NCBI GenBank assembly: GCA_003014445.1
Contig: PYGH01000002.1
Span: 124,001-188,000 of the forward strand
Length of the DNA: 64,000 nt
Reading direction: 5' to 3'
From: Fusobacterium naviforme
GTDB taxonomy: Bacteria > Bacillota > Clostridia > Lachnospirales > Lachnospiraceae
A program made the position numbers and the translations under genes. Each line of letters opens with the position of its first letter. Position 1 is the first letter of the stretch. The notes beneath the pieces were generated by a model that was given only the letters and a program-made list of their open reading frames with translations, did no database searches and was not told where the DNA came from. Positions 52,043 through 60,308 of the stretch are shown here, piece by piece.

Positions 52043-53224
52043 TCAGTCTTCTACGGACTTGTAGCTGCCGTCCTGAACCATGACCGCCTTCGGTTCCTTG
52101 CTCGGAGCGCCATCCTCTGACCAGGTGATGGTTCCGGTCAGTCCCTCAACAGTGATCTCCGTCATGGCCTTCTCCATTGCAGTTCCAATCTCCTCAACGG
52201 ACATGCCCGGATTGATATCCGCCTTCTCCGCCGCAAGCTTGATTGCATACATTCCGTCATACATGTCTGCCGCAAACTGGATCGGAGTTTCGTTAAAGCG
52301 ATCCTGATATGCCTTCACAAAATTCACTGTGCGCTCATCTGTCGCATCTGCCGCAAACGGGGTGAGCAGCATCAGTCCCTCTGCGAGAGACTTATCAAAG
52401 CCCTCAAGATTCAGAATACCATCCATACCGTCACAGCCAAAGAAGATCGGAGCGTAGTCCATATCCTTTGCCTGCTTCAGCACCAGAGCCGCCTCTGTAT
52501 AATAGAAGGGAAGGAATACCAGCTCTGCACCTGCATTGCGGATATTCTGAAGCTGTATATTGAAATCTGTCTTATTGTCCGCAGTAAACTGCTCTGTTGC
52601 GACAATCTCAAGCCCCTGCTCCGGCGCTTCCTGAATAAAGCTCTCATAAACACCGGTGGAGTAGACATCGGAGGCATCGTAAAGTATGCCGATCTTTGTC
52701 GCAAGTTTGTGCGTCCCGATATACTCCGCGGACTTCTCGCCCTGCTGCGGGTCAGAGAAGCAGACTGCAAAGGTATTCGGATTCGCAATGCAGTCCGGGG
52801 CTGAGCCGGAGGGCGTGAGCTGGAACATATTTTCGTTCACGGACTCCGCAGAGACAGCGATGCAGGGAGCACTGGTCGTGGTTCCGAGCAGCATATCCAT
52901 GCCCCAGTCCTTCAGAGAATTGTAGGCGTTCACAGATTTCTCCGCGTCGTGCTCATCATCCTCGAACTGAATTTCTACCGGATAACCGTTAATTCCGCCC
53001 GCAGCGTTAATCTCATCGACCGCGATCTGTTGGGCGTTCTTACATGAGAGACCATAAACTGCCGCTCCGCCGGTGATCGGCCCGATTCCACCGATTTTCC
53101 AGCTCTCTCCCTCGGAAGAGCTCCCGCCGGATGTCGCTGCGCCTGAACCGGAAGAAGAACCTCCGCACGCCGCAAGTGACAGCACCATAGAGACCGCAAG
53201 TACCATTGACAATGCTTTTCTCAT
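52043..53224 (-). CDS. livJ: Branched-chain amino acid-binding lipoprotein LivJ
   Basis: 393 residues. Lipoprotein signal with lipobox LAAC at about residues 17-20, a Gly/Ser linker, then a type I periplasmic-binding fold (IGGIGPITGGAAVYG, LLGTTTSAPC, GCDGMD). It captures leucine, isoleucine or valine for the LivHMGF transporter. AGGAGG is 8 bases before the ATG. A consensus promoter lies about 145 bases upstream. Confidence 0.96.
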   Translation of the reverse strand: MRKALSMVLAVSMVLSLAACGGSSSGSGAATSGGSSSEGESWKIGGIGPITGGAAVYGLSCKNAQQIAVDEINAAGGINGYPVEIQFEDDEHDAEKSVNAYNSLKDWGMDMLLGTTTSAPCIAVSAESVNENMFQLTPSGSAPDCIANPNTFAVCFSDPQQGEKSAEYIGTHKLATKIGILYDASDVYSTGVYESFIQEAPEQGLEIVATEQFTADNKTDFNIQLQNIRNAGAELVFLPFYYTEAALVLKQAKDMDYAPIFFGCDGMDGILNLEGFDKSLAEGLMLLTPFAADATDERTVNFVKAYQDRFNETPIQFAADMYDGMYAIKLAAEKADINPGMSVEEIGTAMEKAMTEITVEGLTGTITWSEDGAPSKEPKAVMVQDGSYKSVED

Positions 53225-53366
53225 GATTTTTTCCTCCTATCACAAAGCTTTGTCCCTCTGAAGCGGACAGCAGTTGATACACAGCAGTGATCAGACTTCA
53301 GCTCCCCTGCATTCTCAGGCAACCCGGGACATCTCACCAGAGATCATCTTTCGGATTTAGAATCAG

Positions 53367-53395
53367 ATTATAAAGACCATGTCAGCATATGTCAA
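53367..53395 (-). promoter_or_regulatory. Consensus promoter of the liv operon
   Basis: Minus strand: TTGACA (53395-53390), 17-base spacer, TATAAT (53372-53367). Both hexamers are perfect. It predicts a 5' leader of about 135 bases before livJ, room for control by a codon-reading or protein-binding mechanism. Confidence 0.9.
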
Positions 53396-53446
53396 CTAAA
53401 GATTTTAACGAATCAACGCGTATCATCGCTAAATTTTCTTTTTATC

Positions 53447-54436
53447 CTATATCTCATCCCTCGGATCGCGCATCATCAGATCTCCCACCGCTCTCTCCGC
53501 TTCCTTTCCGTCAAAGAGAATGTGATTCACCTCCTCGACGATAGGCATACAAATATGAAAGCGCCGGGACAGAGCAAGCGCTGCCCGCGCAGAATAGACG
53601 CCCTCCACCACCTGATGCACCTCCTGCATGGCTTCCTCCATGCTTTTCCCCTGCCCAATCAGGATTCCGGCTCTGCGGTTTCTGGAGTGCATGCTGGCAC
53701 AGGTGACAATCAGATCACCGATTCCGGAGAGTCCTGCAAAGGTCTCGGCGGCAGCCCCCATTGCAATTCCGAGCCTGGTGAGCTCTGCGATGCCCCGCGT
53801 GATCAGCGCGGCCTTCGTATTGTCTCCGTAGCCCAGTCCGTCGGCTATTCCTGCTGCGAGAGCTATGACATTCTTGATGGATCCCCCCAGCTCTATGCCC
53901 AGCATGTCCGTGGAGGTATAGACACGAAAGCGCGGACTCATAAAGAGCTCCCGCACTTCCTCCGCAATTTTCGTGTTATGGGCCCCTGCGACGCAAGTGG
54001 TCGGGAGTTTTCTTGCAACTTCCTCCGCGTGACTCGGTCCGGAGAGACAGCTCACTCTCGCGAGCGGCAGCTCCTCCTCCACCTGTGCCGTCTGTGTCTT
54101 TAAACTCTGCTCCTCAATCCCCTTGGACGCGCAGACGATCAGCTGTCCGGCTGCACTGTGCGGCGCAACGCGCCGTGCGATCTCTCTCGTATACACAGAG
54201 GCAACCGCCAGCACAATCCCATCACAGCTTTGCACAGCCTCTTGAAGATCGGAGGTGACAAGCAGCTCCTCCGGCAGAACCACCCCCGGCAGGCTCTCAT
54301 TTCTTCTGCTCTCTCGGAGCGCCCTGGCTTTTCTCTCGGAACTGGACCACAGGGTCACTGCATGTCCGTTTTCAAGCAGCAAAAGCGCAAGGGCACTGCC
54401 CCATGCTCCTGCACCAATCACAGCAATCCGTCTCAT
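53447..54436 (-). CDS. gpsA: Glycerol-3-phosphate dehydrogenase [NAD(P)+]
   Basis: 329 residues. It makes sn-glycerol-3-phosphate for phospholipids. NAD(P) site VIGAGAWGSALA, and the active-site stretch GGSIKNVIALAAGIADGLGYGDNT. The start overlaps the plsY stop (ATGA), pairing it with the next enzyme of the same pathway. Confidence 0.97.
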   Translation of the reverse strand: MRRIAVIGAGAWGSALALLLLENGHAVTLWSSSERKARALRESRRNESLPGVVLPEELLVTSDLQEAVQSCDGIVLAVASVYTREIARRVAPHSAAGQLIVCASKGIEEQSLKTQTAQVEEELPLARVSCLSGPSHAEEVARKLPTTCVAGAHNTKIAEEVRELFMSPRFRVYTSTDMLGIELGGSIKNVIALAAGIADGLGYGDNTKAALITRGIAELTRLGIAMGAAAETFAGLSGIGDLIVTCASMHSRNRRAGILIGQGKSMEEAMQEVHQVVEGVYSARAALALSRRFHICMPIVEEVNHILFDGKEAERAVGDLMMRDPRDEI

Positions 54437-55092
54437 TTTTTATCCACATCCATTCCCCTGGTAAAGAGCTTCACTCTGCTCTCTGTTCCGGCGAGCAGTC
54501 TGCCTATATTGGTTCTGTGCCGGAAGATCGAGAGCGCCGGAATGAAGACGGCAAGCAGCAGAAATTCCGTACTGTGCGGTGCAGCCACCGGAAGAGCTCC
54601 TCTCAGATACAGCATGACACTGAACACCAGCAGAAATGCCATAGCCGTGATCGAGGAGAGTGACACATAGCGCGTTGTCACCGCCACCAGCAGAAACACC
54701 GCGCACCAGAGCAGTGCGAGCCGTATATCAAAGGCAATGAGCACTCCGACCGTGCTTGCGACCCCCTTGCCCCCCCGGAAGCCGAGATAGAAGGGATAGT
54801 CGTGCCCCAGCATGACGCCCACGGAAGTCCAGAGCACCATTAACATCTGTATCTCCGGTGAGGAGGCGAAGCAAAGGCGCGCGGCGACACAGGGAATGAT
54901 TGCCTTCAGCGCATCTCCCAGAAGCACCAGCACTCCGGCCCCCGTTCCCATAACGCGCAGTGAATTGGTTGCACCCGTCGAGTGACTCCCATAGCTTCTT
55001 ATATCAAAACCGCGAAGCTTTCCCATGAAATAACCGCTCTGAAAGGTTCCGAACAGATATCCGATGATGAGGCAAATCAGCCGTTCTGTCAT
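54433..55092 (-). CDS. plsY: Acyl-phosphate:glycerol-3-phosphate acyltransferase
   Basis: 219 residues, about five membrane helices. It makes lysophosphatidic acid from acyl phosphate. Motifs: RSYGSHSTGATNSLR, HDYPFYLGFRGGKGVAS and a third near the C-terminus (HRTNIGRLLAGTE). The start overlaps the der stop (ATGA). Confidence 0.96.
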   Translation of the reverse strand: MTERLICLIIGYLFGTFQSGYFMGKLRGFDIRSYGSHSTGATNSLRVMGTGAGVLVLLGDALKAIIPCVAARLCFASSPEIQMLMVLWTSVGVMLGHDYPFYLGFRGGKGVASTVGVLIAFDIRLALLWCAVFLLVAVTTRYVSLSSITAMAFLLVFSVMLYLRGALPVAAPHSTEFLLLAVFIPALSIFRHRTNIGRLLAGTESRVKLFTRGMDVDKK

Positions 55093-56423
55093 TCTGCATC
55101 CTTTCCCTGACGCTCCCGCACAAAGAAGCGTATCATAGTTCCGCGAAAGCCAAAGGCCTCGCGTATCCGATTCTCCAGAAAGCGCTGATAAGAGAAGTGC
55201 ATCAGTTCCTTATCATTTACAAAGAACACGAAGCTTGGCGGCTTTACCGCAACCTGTGTCGCATAGAAGATCTTCAGTCTGTGCCCCTTATCGCTCGGTG
55301 GCTGCTGCAGTACCGTCGCCTCTGAGACAATCTCATTTAACACGCCGGTTCTTATGCGGAGCGTCTGGGAGGAACGCACCATGTCAATGAGCTCAAAGAG
55401 CTTGTGCATGCGCTGCCCTGTCTCCGCCGAGATGAAGAGGAATTCCGCGTAGGGCATAAAGGAGAGTGTGCTTTTGATCTTCTCCGTGAACTCCCTCATG
55501 GTCTTATCGTTCTTCTCAATCAGATCCCATTTATTGACTGCGACAACGATACCCTTGCCCCGCTCATGCGCGATTCCCGCTATCTTTGCGTCCTGCTCCG
55601 TCACGCCCTCGCTCGCATCAATCACCATGATCACGACATCTGCCCGCTCCACTGCCGTCACAGTGCGGATGATGCTGTAGCGCTCCAGATCCTCGTGTAT
55701 CTTACTCTTTCTGCGGAGCCCGGCCGTGTCAATAAACACATACTCCGTATCGTTATGCAGCACCACGGTATCGATGGCATCCCGCGTAGTACCTGCAATA
55801 TCCGAGACAATTACGCGGTTCTCGCCGAGCAGGCGATTAATGATGGAGCTCTTTCCGACATTCGGTTTTCCTATGACTGCGACATGGGGTCTGTCATCCT
55901 CCTCAGTCTCCTCTCCGCTCTCCTCCGGGAAATGCCCGCTCACTACTTCCAGCAGATCGCCAAGCCCCAGCCGCGAGGCCGCAGAGACCGGCACCGGATC
56001 TCCCATCGCCAGATTGTAGAACTCATAGACGTCATTCTGAAACTTTGCAAAGCTATCCACCTTATTCACCGCGAGCACGACCGGTTTTCTGGAGCGGCGC
56101 AGCATGTCCGCGACCTTGTAGTCCGCATCCGTGAGTCCAGAGCGCACATCGACGAGGAAAATGATGACATCCGCCGTCTCAATCGCGATCTCCGCCTGCT
56201 CTCTCATACTTGCAAGCAGCAGATCCCGCGTATCCGGCTCAATACCACCGGTATCAATCAGCGTGAAATTATGATTCAACCAGCTGCAATCCGCATAAAT
56301 TCTGTCTCTTGTGACACCGGGCGTATCCTTCACAATGGCAATCGGCTCTCCCGCAATTGCATTAAAGAGCGACGATTTCCCGGTATTCGGTCTGCCGACA
56401 ATGGCGACTACCGCCTTGCTCAT
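55089..56423 (-). CDS. der: Ribosome-assembly GTPase Der (EngA)
   Basis: 444 residues. Two tandem GTPase domains, GRPNTGKSSL (first P-loop) with DTGGIEP, and GKPNVGKSSI (second) with DTAGLRRK, then a KH-like C-terminal domain. It acts in 50S maturation. AAGGAG precedes the ATG, and the start overlaps the end of the DUF512 gene (ATGA). Confidence 0.98.
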   Translation of the reverse strand: MSKAVVAIVGRPNTGKSSLFNAIAGEPIAIVKDTPGVTRDRIYADCSWLNHNFTLIDTGGIEPDTRDLLLASMREQAEIAIETADVIIFLVDVRSGLTDADYKVADMLRRSRKPVVLAVNKVDSFAKFQNDVYEFYNLAMGDPVPVSAASRLGLGDLLEVVSGHFPEESGEETEEDDRPHVAVIGKPNVGKSSIINRLLGENRVIVSDIAGTTRDAIDTVVLHNDTEYVFIDTAGLRRKSKIHEDLERYSIIRTVTAVERADVVIMVIDASEGVTEQDAKIAGIAHERGKGIVVAVNKWDLIEKNDKTMREFTEKIKSTLSFMPYAEFLFISAETGQRMHKLFELIDMVRSSQTLRIRTGVLNEIVSEATVLQQPPSDKGHRLKIFYATQVAVKPPSFVFFVNDKELMHFSYQRFLENRIREAFGFRGTMIRFFVRERQGKDAE

Positions 56424-57901
56424 AGTCTTTCTCCTTCTTCGCGGAGCAGCTCCGCGTCTTTCATATCTGTATCAATTTCTTCTGTCTCCGCAGAGAGCAG
56501 CACAGCTTCCTCTTCCCCCTCGTCGTTGAGAATCACTGTTTCATCCTCCGGAAGCTCATATTCCCCGTGGACAGGATCATTGACATAATCCGGATCATTG
56601 ACCGCATTCACGAGGTCCGCCCCCGACGAGCCGATAATCACACAGCGCACGCCGAGCTCATGCTCAAGCTGTTCCCGCGTCATATCGTCCAGAAGCACCT
56701 CCTCACCGCTCCGAAAGATACACTGCGGGAGCAGCAGGCGGTCTCCGAGCTCTTTTCCCCTGAGACCATCCAGAATATCTCTGCCTGTCAGCAGGCCGGT
56801 CACCGTGATTCTCTCTCCGAAGAAATGATTCACTAACGGGTAGAACAGAAGCTTTTTCTCAGGCAGTCTTGCGGCAATCTTCTGCAGCTCTCTCCCCACA
56901 GAGGGAGCCGCGAGCATACCGCTGATGGAACTCACTGTCTCTGCAATCCCCAGCGGCTCCAGCACAGAGAGCGCTTCATCCACCTCCTCAGTCAGAAGGC
57001 GCAGCATACCCACACCATTTTCCAGCTGAAGATAACCGTCATATCTCCCTGCCTCGGGGAGCTCTCGCTCCGCCGTGAGATAGAATTCATCGCTCGCATG
57101 GATAAAATGCAGGCCACAGCGCCTCACAGCTTCCTGCTGGAAATGCTCCACGATATCTATGGTCTGCGCCGCGTCTTCCTTCAGGATGGGTTCCAGCGGA
57201 CAGAGCTTGTCCCGGTAGTCCGTAAGTCCGACCGGCACGACAGACACACTCTGCATGACCGGCGCATACTCCAGCAGATCCCTCACAGTTCTCTCAAGCT
57301 CCGCCCCGTCGTTCCATCCCTTGCACAGCACAATCTGCCCGTTCATCTCTATGCCCGCTTCATAGAGCTCCCTGATAAAGCGCAGCTTTTCCCCCGCAAA
57401 GCGGTTGTGCAGCATGCGCTTTCTAAGCTCAGGATTTGTGGTGTGGACAGAGATATTGATCGGTTCCAGTCGATAATCGATGATATGACGAATATCCTTT
57501 TCCTGCATATTCGTCAGCGTAATATAGTTTCCCTGCAAAAAAGAGAGCCGCGAATCGTCATCCTTAAAATAGAGTGTGTCGCGCATCCCCTTTGGCATCT
57601 GGTCAATGAAGCAGAAAATGCAGCCGTTTGAGCAGGATCTGTAATCACTCATAAGACCGTTTTCAAAGACCAGTCCCGGATCCTCACAGCCGTTTTCTAT
57701 CTCCAGCTCCCACTCCTCCCCATTTGGCTTCAGGATGAGCAGGGTCACGCATTCTGCATTGACCTGATAGCGGTAATCAAAGACATCTTCTATGCGTTTT
57801 CCATTGACAGAGAGCAGTCTGTCCCCTGCCCGGATCTCCAGCTCCTCCGCCGCAGAGCCGGGCTCGACCGCCGCAATCAGATGTCCCTTATCTCTACTCA
57901 A
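56420..57901 (-). CDS. DUF512 / TIGR03279 radical-SAM protein
   Basis: 493 residues. An N-terminal PDZ-like part (about 1-60: LIAAVEPGSAAEELEI), a radical-SAM motif CSNGCIFCFIDQMP, then a DUF512 region and a C-terminal segment (about 440-480) that is Asp/Glu rich. The function is unknown; the family is often next to der. TTG start at 57901 with GGGAGAG about 7 bases upstream, overlapping the degV stop. Confidence 0.88.
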   Translation of the reverse strand: MSRDKGHLIAAVEPGSAAEELEIRAGDRLLSVNGKRIEDVFDYRYQVNAECVTLLILKPNGEEWELEIENGCEDPGLVFENGLMSDYRSCSNGCIFCFIDQMPKGMRDTLYFKDDDSRLSFLQGNYITLTNMQEKDIRHIIDYRLEPINISVHTTNPELRKRMLHNRFAGEKLRFIRELYEAGIEMNGQIVLCKGWNDGAELERTVRDLLEYAPVMQSVSVVPVGLTDYRDKLCPLEPILKEDAAQTIDIVEHFQQEAVRRCGLHFIHASDEFYLTAERELPEAGRYDGYLQLENGVGMLRLLTEEVDEALSVLEPLGIAETVSSISGMLAAPSVGRELQKIAARLPEKKLLFYPLVNHFFGERITVTGLLTGRDILDGLRGKELGDRLLLPQCIFRSGEEVLLDDMTREQLEHELGVRCVIIGSSGADLVNAVNDPDYVNDPVHGEYELPEDETVILNDEGEEEAVLLSAETEEIDTDMKDAELLREEGERL

Positions 57902-58784
57902 TATGACTCTCTCCCAAAAAAGTAAGCGCAGCAGTCCCCGGTCCTGTGTGCGCACCGATCACGCAGCCGATATTGGAGACTACCGGCATTCCTTCCATGG
58001 CGGGAAAACGCTCCCGCACCATGCGGCTCAGCTTCTCCCCTTCCTCAGGGCAGTCTGAATGGACGATATAAACCGGACCGTGATAATCTCTTCCATCCGC
58101 TGCCAGCTCCTCCATCTTCTGTATCAGCGCCTGCGCGGCCTTCTGCTTCCCTCTCACCTTCATCTGCGGGATCAGACGCCCCTCGCGATCCACATGCAGC
58201 ACCGGACATATATTCAGGATGTTTCCGACCAGTCCCGCAACCGGCTTCACCCTCCCGCCGTGGACATACCAGCTGAGATCTGTTGAGTAAAACCAGGTTT
58301 CCACCTGCTCTCTGGCGCGCAGCGCATAGTCGCAGCAGTCCTTAAAACTGCGCCCTGCATCCTTCTGGCGCCAGACTGCATCCACCAGCAATGCATAACC
58401 GAGCGATGCATTCCGGCTGTCCACCACATATATGCTGCGCTCCGGATAGTTCTCCTTTAGCGCCTCCGCTGCGCTCACCGCCGAACCCATGGCTCCGGAA
58501 ATCCCGGAGCTCAGCGTGAGATACAGAACATCTCTGCCTTCCCTCAGAAAACTCTCAAAGAAATCAAAAAAGTCCTGAAAATTCGGCTGAGAGGTCTTTG
58601 GCAGAGCTCCCTTTCGCATGCGCGCATAAAACTCCTCAAAGGAAAGTGACTGCCCCAGATCATCAAGGTGCACCTCCCCGTCATCAGAAATCCATCGAAA
58701 GCAGATATAAGGGATATCCCTGTCGTCAAAAAATTTCTTCGGCTGATCCACAGTAGAACTGCAAGCCAGAACAAAATCTCCCAT
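57894..58784 (-). CDS. DegV family fatty-acid-binding protein
   Basis: 296 residues. DegV/FakB-type proteins bind a fatty acid for the FakA kinase. Visible: the N-terminal SSTVDQP, KTSQPN (fatty-acid head-group loop) and LYLTLSSGISGAMGSA, then the C-terminal GHHTGPGT-like HTGPGTAALTF. GAGAGGAAG precedes ATG 58784; the long upstream open frame has no ribosome site. Confidence 0.92.
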   Translation of the reverse strand: MGDFVLACSSTVDQPKKFFDDRDIPYICFRWISDDGEVHLDDLGQSLSFEEFYARMRKGALPKTSQPNFQDFFDFFESFLREGRDVLYLTLSSGISGAMGSAVSAAEALKENYPERSIYVVDSRNASLGYALLVDAVWRQKDAGRSFKDCCDYALRAREQVETWFYSTDLSWYVHGGRVKPVAGLVGNILNICPVLHVDREGRLIPQMKVRGKQKAAQALIQKMEELAADGRDYHGPVYIVHSDCPEEGEKLSRMVRERFPAMEGMPVVSNIGCVIGAHTGPGTAALTFLGESHIE

Positions 58785-58941
58785 TTTACTTCCTCTCCGT
58801 TCGGATTTACCAGCTCCTTCAGGCTGAACTTTAAGACATTTTACATGAATTGCCCACTCTTTGCAACGCAGCCTTGCGCGGACGCGGTGAAAATGATATC
58901 CTTTCTTTGGTAAAACCAGACATCTTTGAAGGAGAACAGCT

Positions 58942-60153
58942 ATGCAGAACATTGACCATACACAAAACCGGCTCCCAGTGGCGCCGTTAAAAATCGCCGC
59001 GCTCGAGAGCTGCAGAGAGCTCGCGGAAAAAGTCAACGAACACCTCATCCATCTGCGCTCTGCAAATCCCGAGCGCACAGAGGAGCGCGCCAAGAGCCTG
59101 CACTACCGGGGATATGACGCGGATTCCTATCTTCTGGATATCAACTGCCCGCGCTTCGGCACCGGCGAGGGGAAGGGAATCATCAATGAATCTGTCCGCG
59201 GCAGCGATCTCTATGTTATGGTAGATGTCACAAACTATTCCCTCACTTATAAGGTAGACGGAGACCTGAATCATATGTCCCCGGATGATCATTTTCAGGA
59301 TCTGAAGCGCATCATTGCCGCAGGCGGCGCCGCAGCACACCGCATCAGTGTTATCATGCCCTTTCTCTACGAGGGCAGACAGCACCGCAGAACCAAGAGG
59401 GAATCCCTCGACTGCGCCTATATGCTGACGGAACTTGAAAATATGGGCATCAGCAACTTCATCACCTTTGACGCGCACGATCCGCGCGTACAGAATGCCA
59501 CCCCCTTCACCGGCTTTGACAATTTCATGCCGACGTATCAGTTCATCAAGACCTGCTTTAAGAACATTCCCAATCTTCAGATCGACAAGGACCATCTGAT
59601 GATCATCAGCCCTGATGAGGGCGCCATGGATCGCGCGATCTACGTAGCAAATATACTCGGCGTTGACATCGGTATGTTCTATAAGCGCCGCGACTATTCC
59701 AAGGTGATTAACGGCAGAAACCCCATCGTGGCACATGAATTCCTCGGCGCCAGTGTAAAGGACAAGGACGTCATGATCATGGACGACATGATCTCCTCCG
59801 GCGAGAGCATGATGGATACTGCCCGAAGCTTAAAGGAGCGCGGCTGCAAGCGCGTCATTATCTGCGCGACCTTCGGCCTCTTTACCAACGGTCTTGATTC
59901 CTTCCGTGAGAAGTACGAGGCGGGCATCATCGATTATGTCTGCACCACAAATCTGAACTATCGCCGTCCGGAGCTTCTCAATGAGCCCTGGTATCTGGAG
60001 GCAGATATGAGCGGATATCTCGCCTATATTATCCACAGCCTGAACTGTGACGCCTCCTCCGAGGACAGAGAGGCTTCCACACAGAAAATTCAGGACTTTA
60101 TGAAAAATCTTCAGAATGATGATTACGAGTATTACGGGTCTGTAATCGAATAA
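58942..60153 (+). CDS. prs: Ribose-phosphate pyrophosphokinase, long form
   Basis: 403 residues; makes PRPP from ribose-5-phosphate and ATP. Canonical enzymes have about 310-320 residues, so this form carries an extra N-terminal stretch and insertions. FDAHDPRVQ holds the catalytic His region, KRRDYS the flexible loop, and DVMIMDDMISSGES the PRPP-binding loop. GAAGGAG precedes the ATG. It is a single gene, divergent from degV, ending at a strong terminator. Confidence 0.93.
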   Translation: MQNIDHTQNRLPVAPLKIAALESCRELAEKVNEHLIHLRSANPERTEERAKSLHYRGYDADSYLLDINCPRFGTGEGKGIINESVRGSDLYVMVDVTNYSLTYKVDGDLNHMSPDDHFQDLKRIIAAGGAAAHRISVIMPFLYEGRQHRRTKRESLDCAYMLTELENMGISNFITFDAHDPRVQNATPFTGFDNFMPTYQFIKTCFKNIPNLQIDKDHLMIISPDEGAMDRAIYVANILGVDIGMFYKRRDYSKVINGRNPIVAHEFLGASVKDKDVMIMDDMISSGESMMDTARSLKERGCKRVIICATFGLFTNGLDSFREKYEAGIIDYVCTTNLNYRRPELLNEPWYLEADMSGYLAYIIHSLNCDASSEDREASTQKIQDFMKNLQNDDYEYYGSVIE

Positions 60154-60170
60154 CCCCTTTGCTGCTTCAG

Positions 60171-60202
60171 GAGCCATCGCATGCGATGGCTCTTTCTTTT
60201 TG
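60171..60202 (+). terminator. Terminator of prs
   Basis: Perfect 22-base palindrome (60171-60192, GAGCCATCGCA and its complement), followed by TTTCTTTTTG. It lies 17 bases after the stop. Confidence 0.9.
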
Positions 60203-60224
60203 TTCAACAGAAAATTTTCCGCTC

Positions 60225-60253
60225 TTGTCATCTCTCCTGTGCGGTGCTATGAT
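60225..60253 (+). promoter_or_regulatory. Promoter of the ABC exporter pair
   Basis: TTGTCA (60225-60230), 17-base spacer, TATGAT (60248-60253); each matches at 5 of 6. The expected start point falls at about 60260, just before the palindrome at 60263-60276. Confidence 0.75.
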
Positions 60254-60262
60254 AAAAATTAG

Positions 60263-60276
60263 TTAGTTATAACTAA
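60263..60276. promoter_or_regulatory. Operator-like palindrome in the ABC exporter promoter
   Basis: TTAGTTATAACTAA is a perfect 14-bp palindrome that would cover the first transcribed bases. Such sites bind MarR- or TetR-type repressors; none is encoded in this window, so the regulator is unknown. Confidence 0.65.
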
Positions 60277-60308
60277 TAACTATCCTCATACGAAAGAAGG
60301 GAGAGCCA

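Noticed and set aside
53315-53332. Five-codon reading frame (MSRVA) in the livJ leader
   Set aside because: Only one branched-chain codon (Val) and no attenuator hairpin after it; too short to support a leader peptide.
58785-58941. Promoter for prs in the spacer divergent from degV
   Set aside because: Only a weak TTGCGC/TATCCT pair can be found, so no promoter is called.
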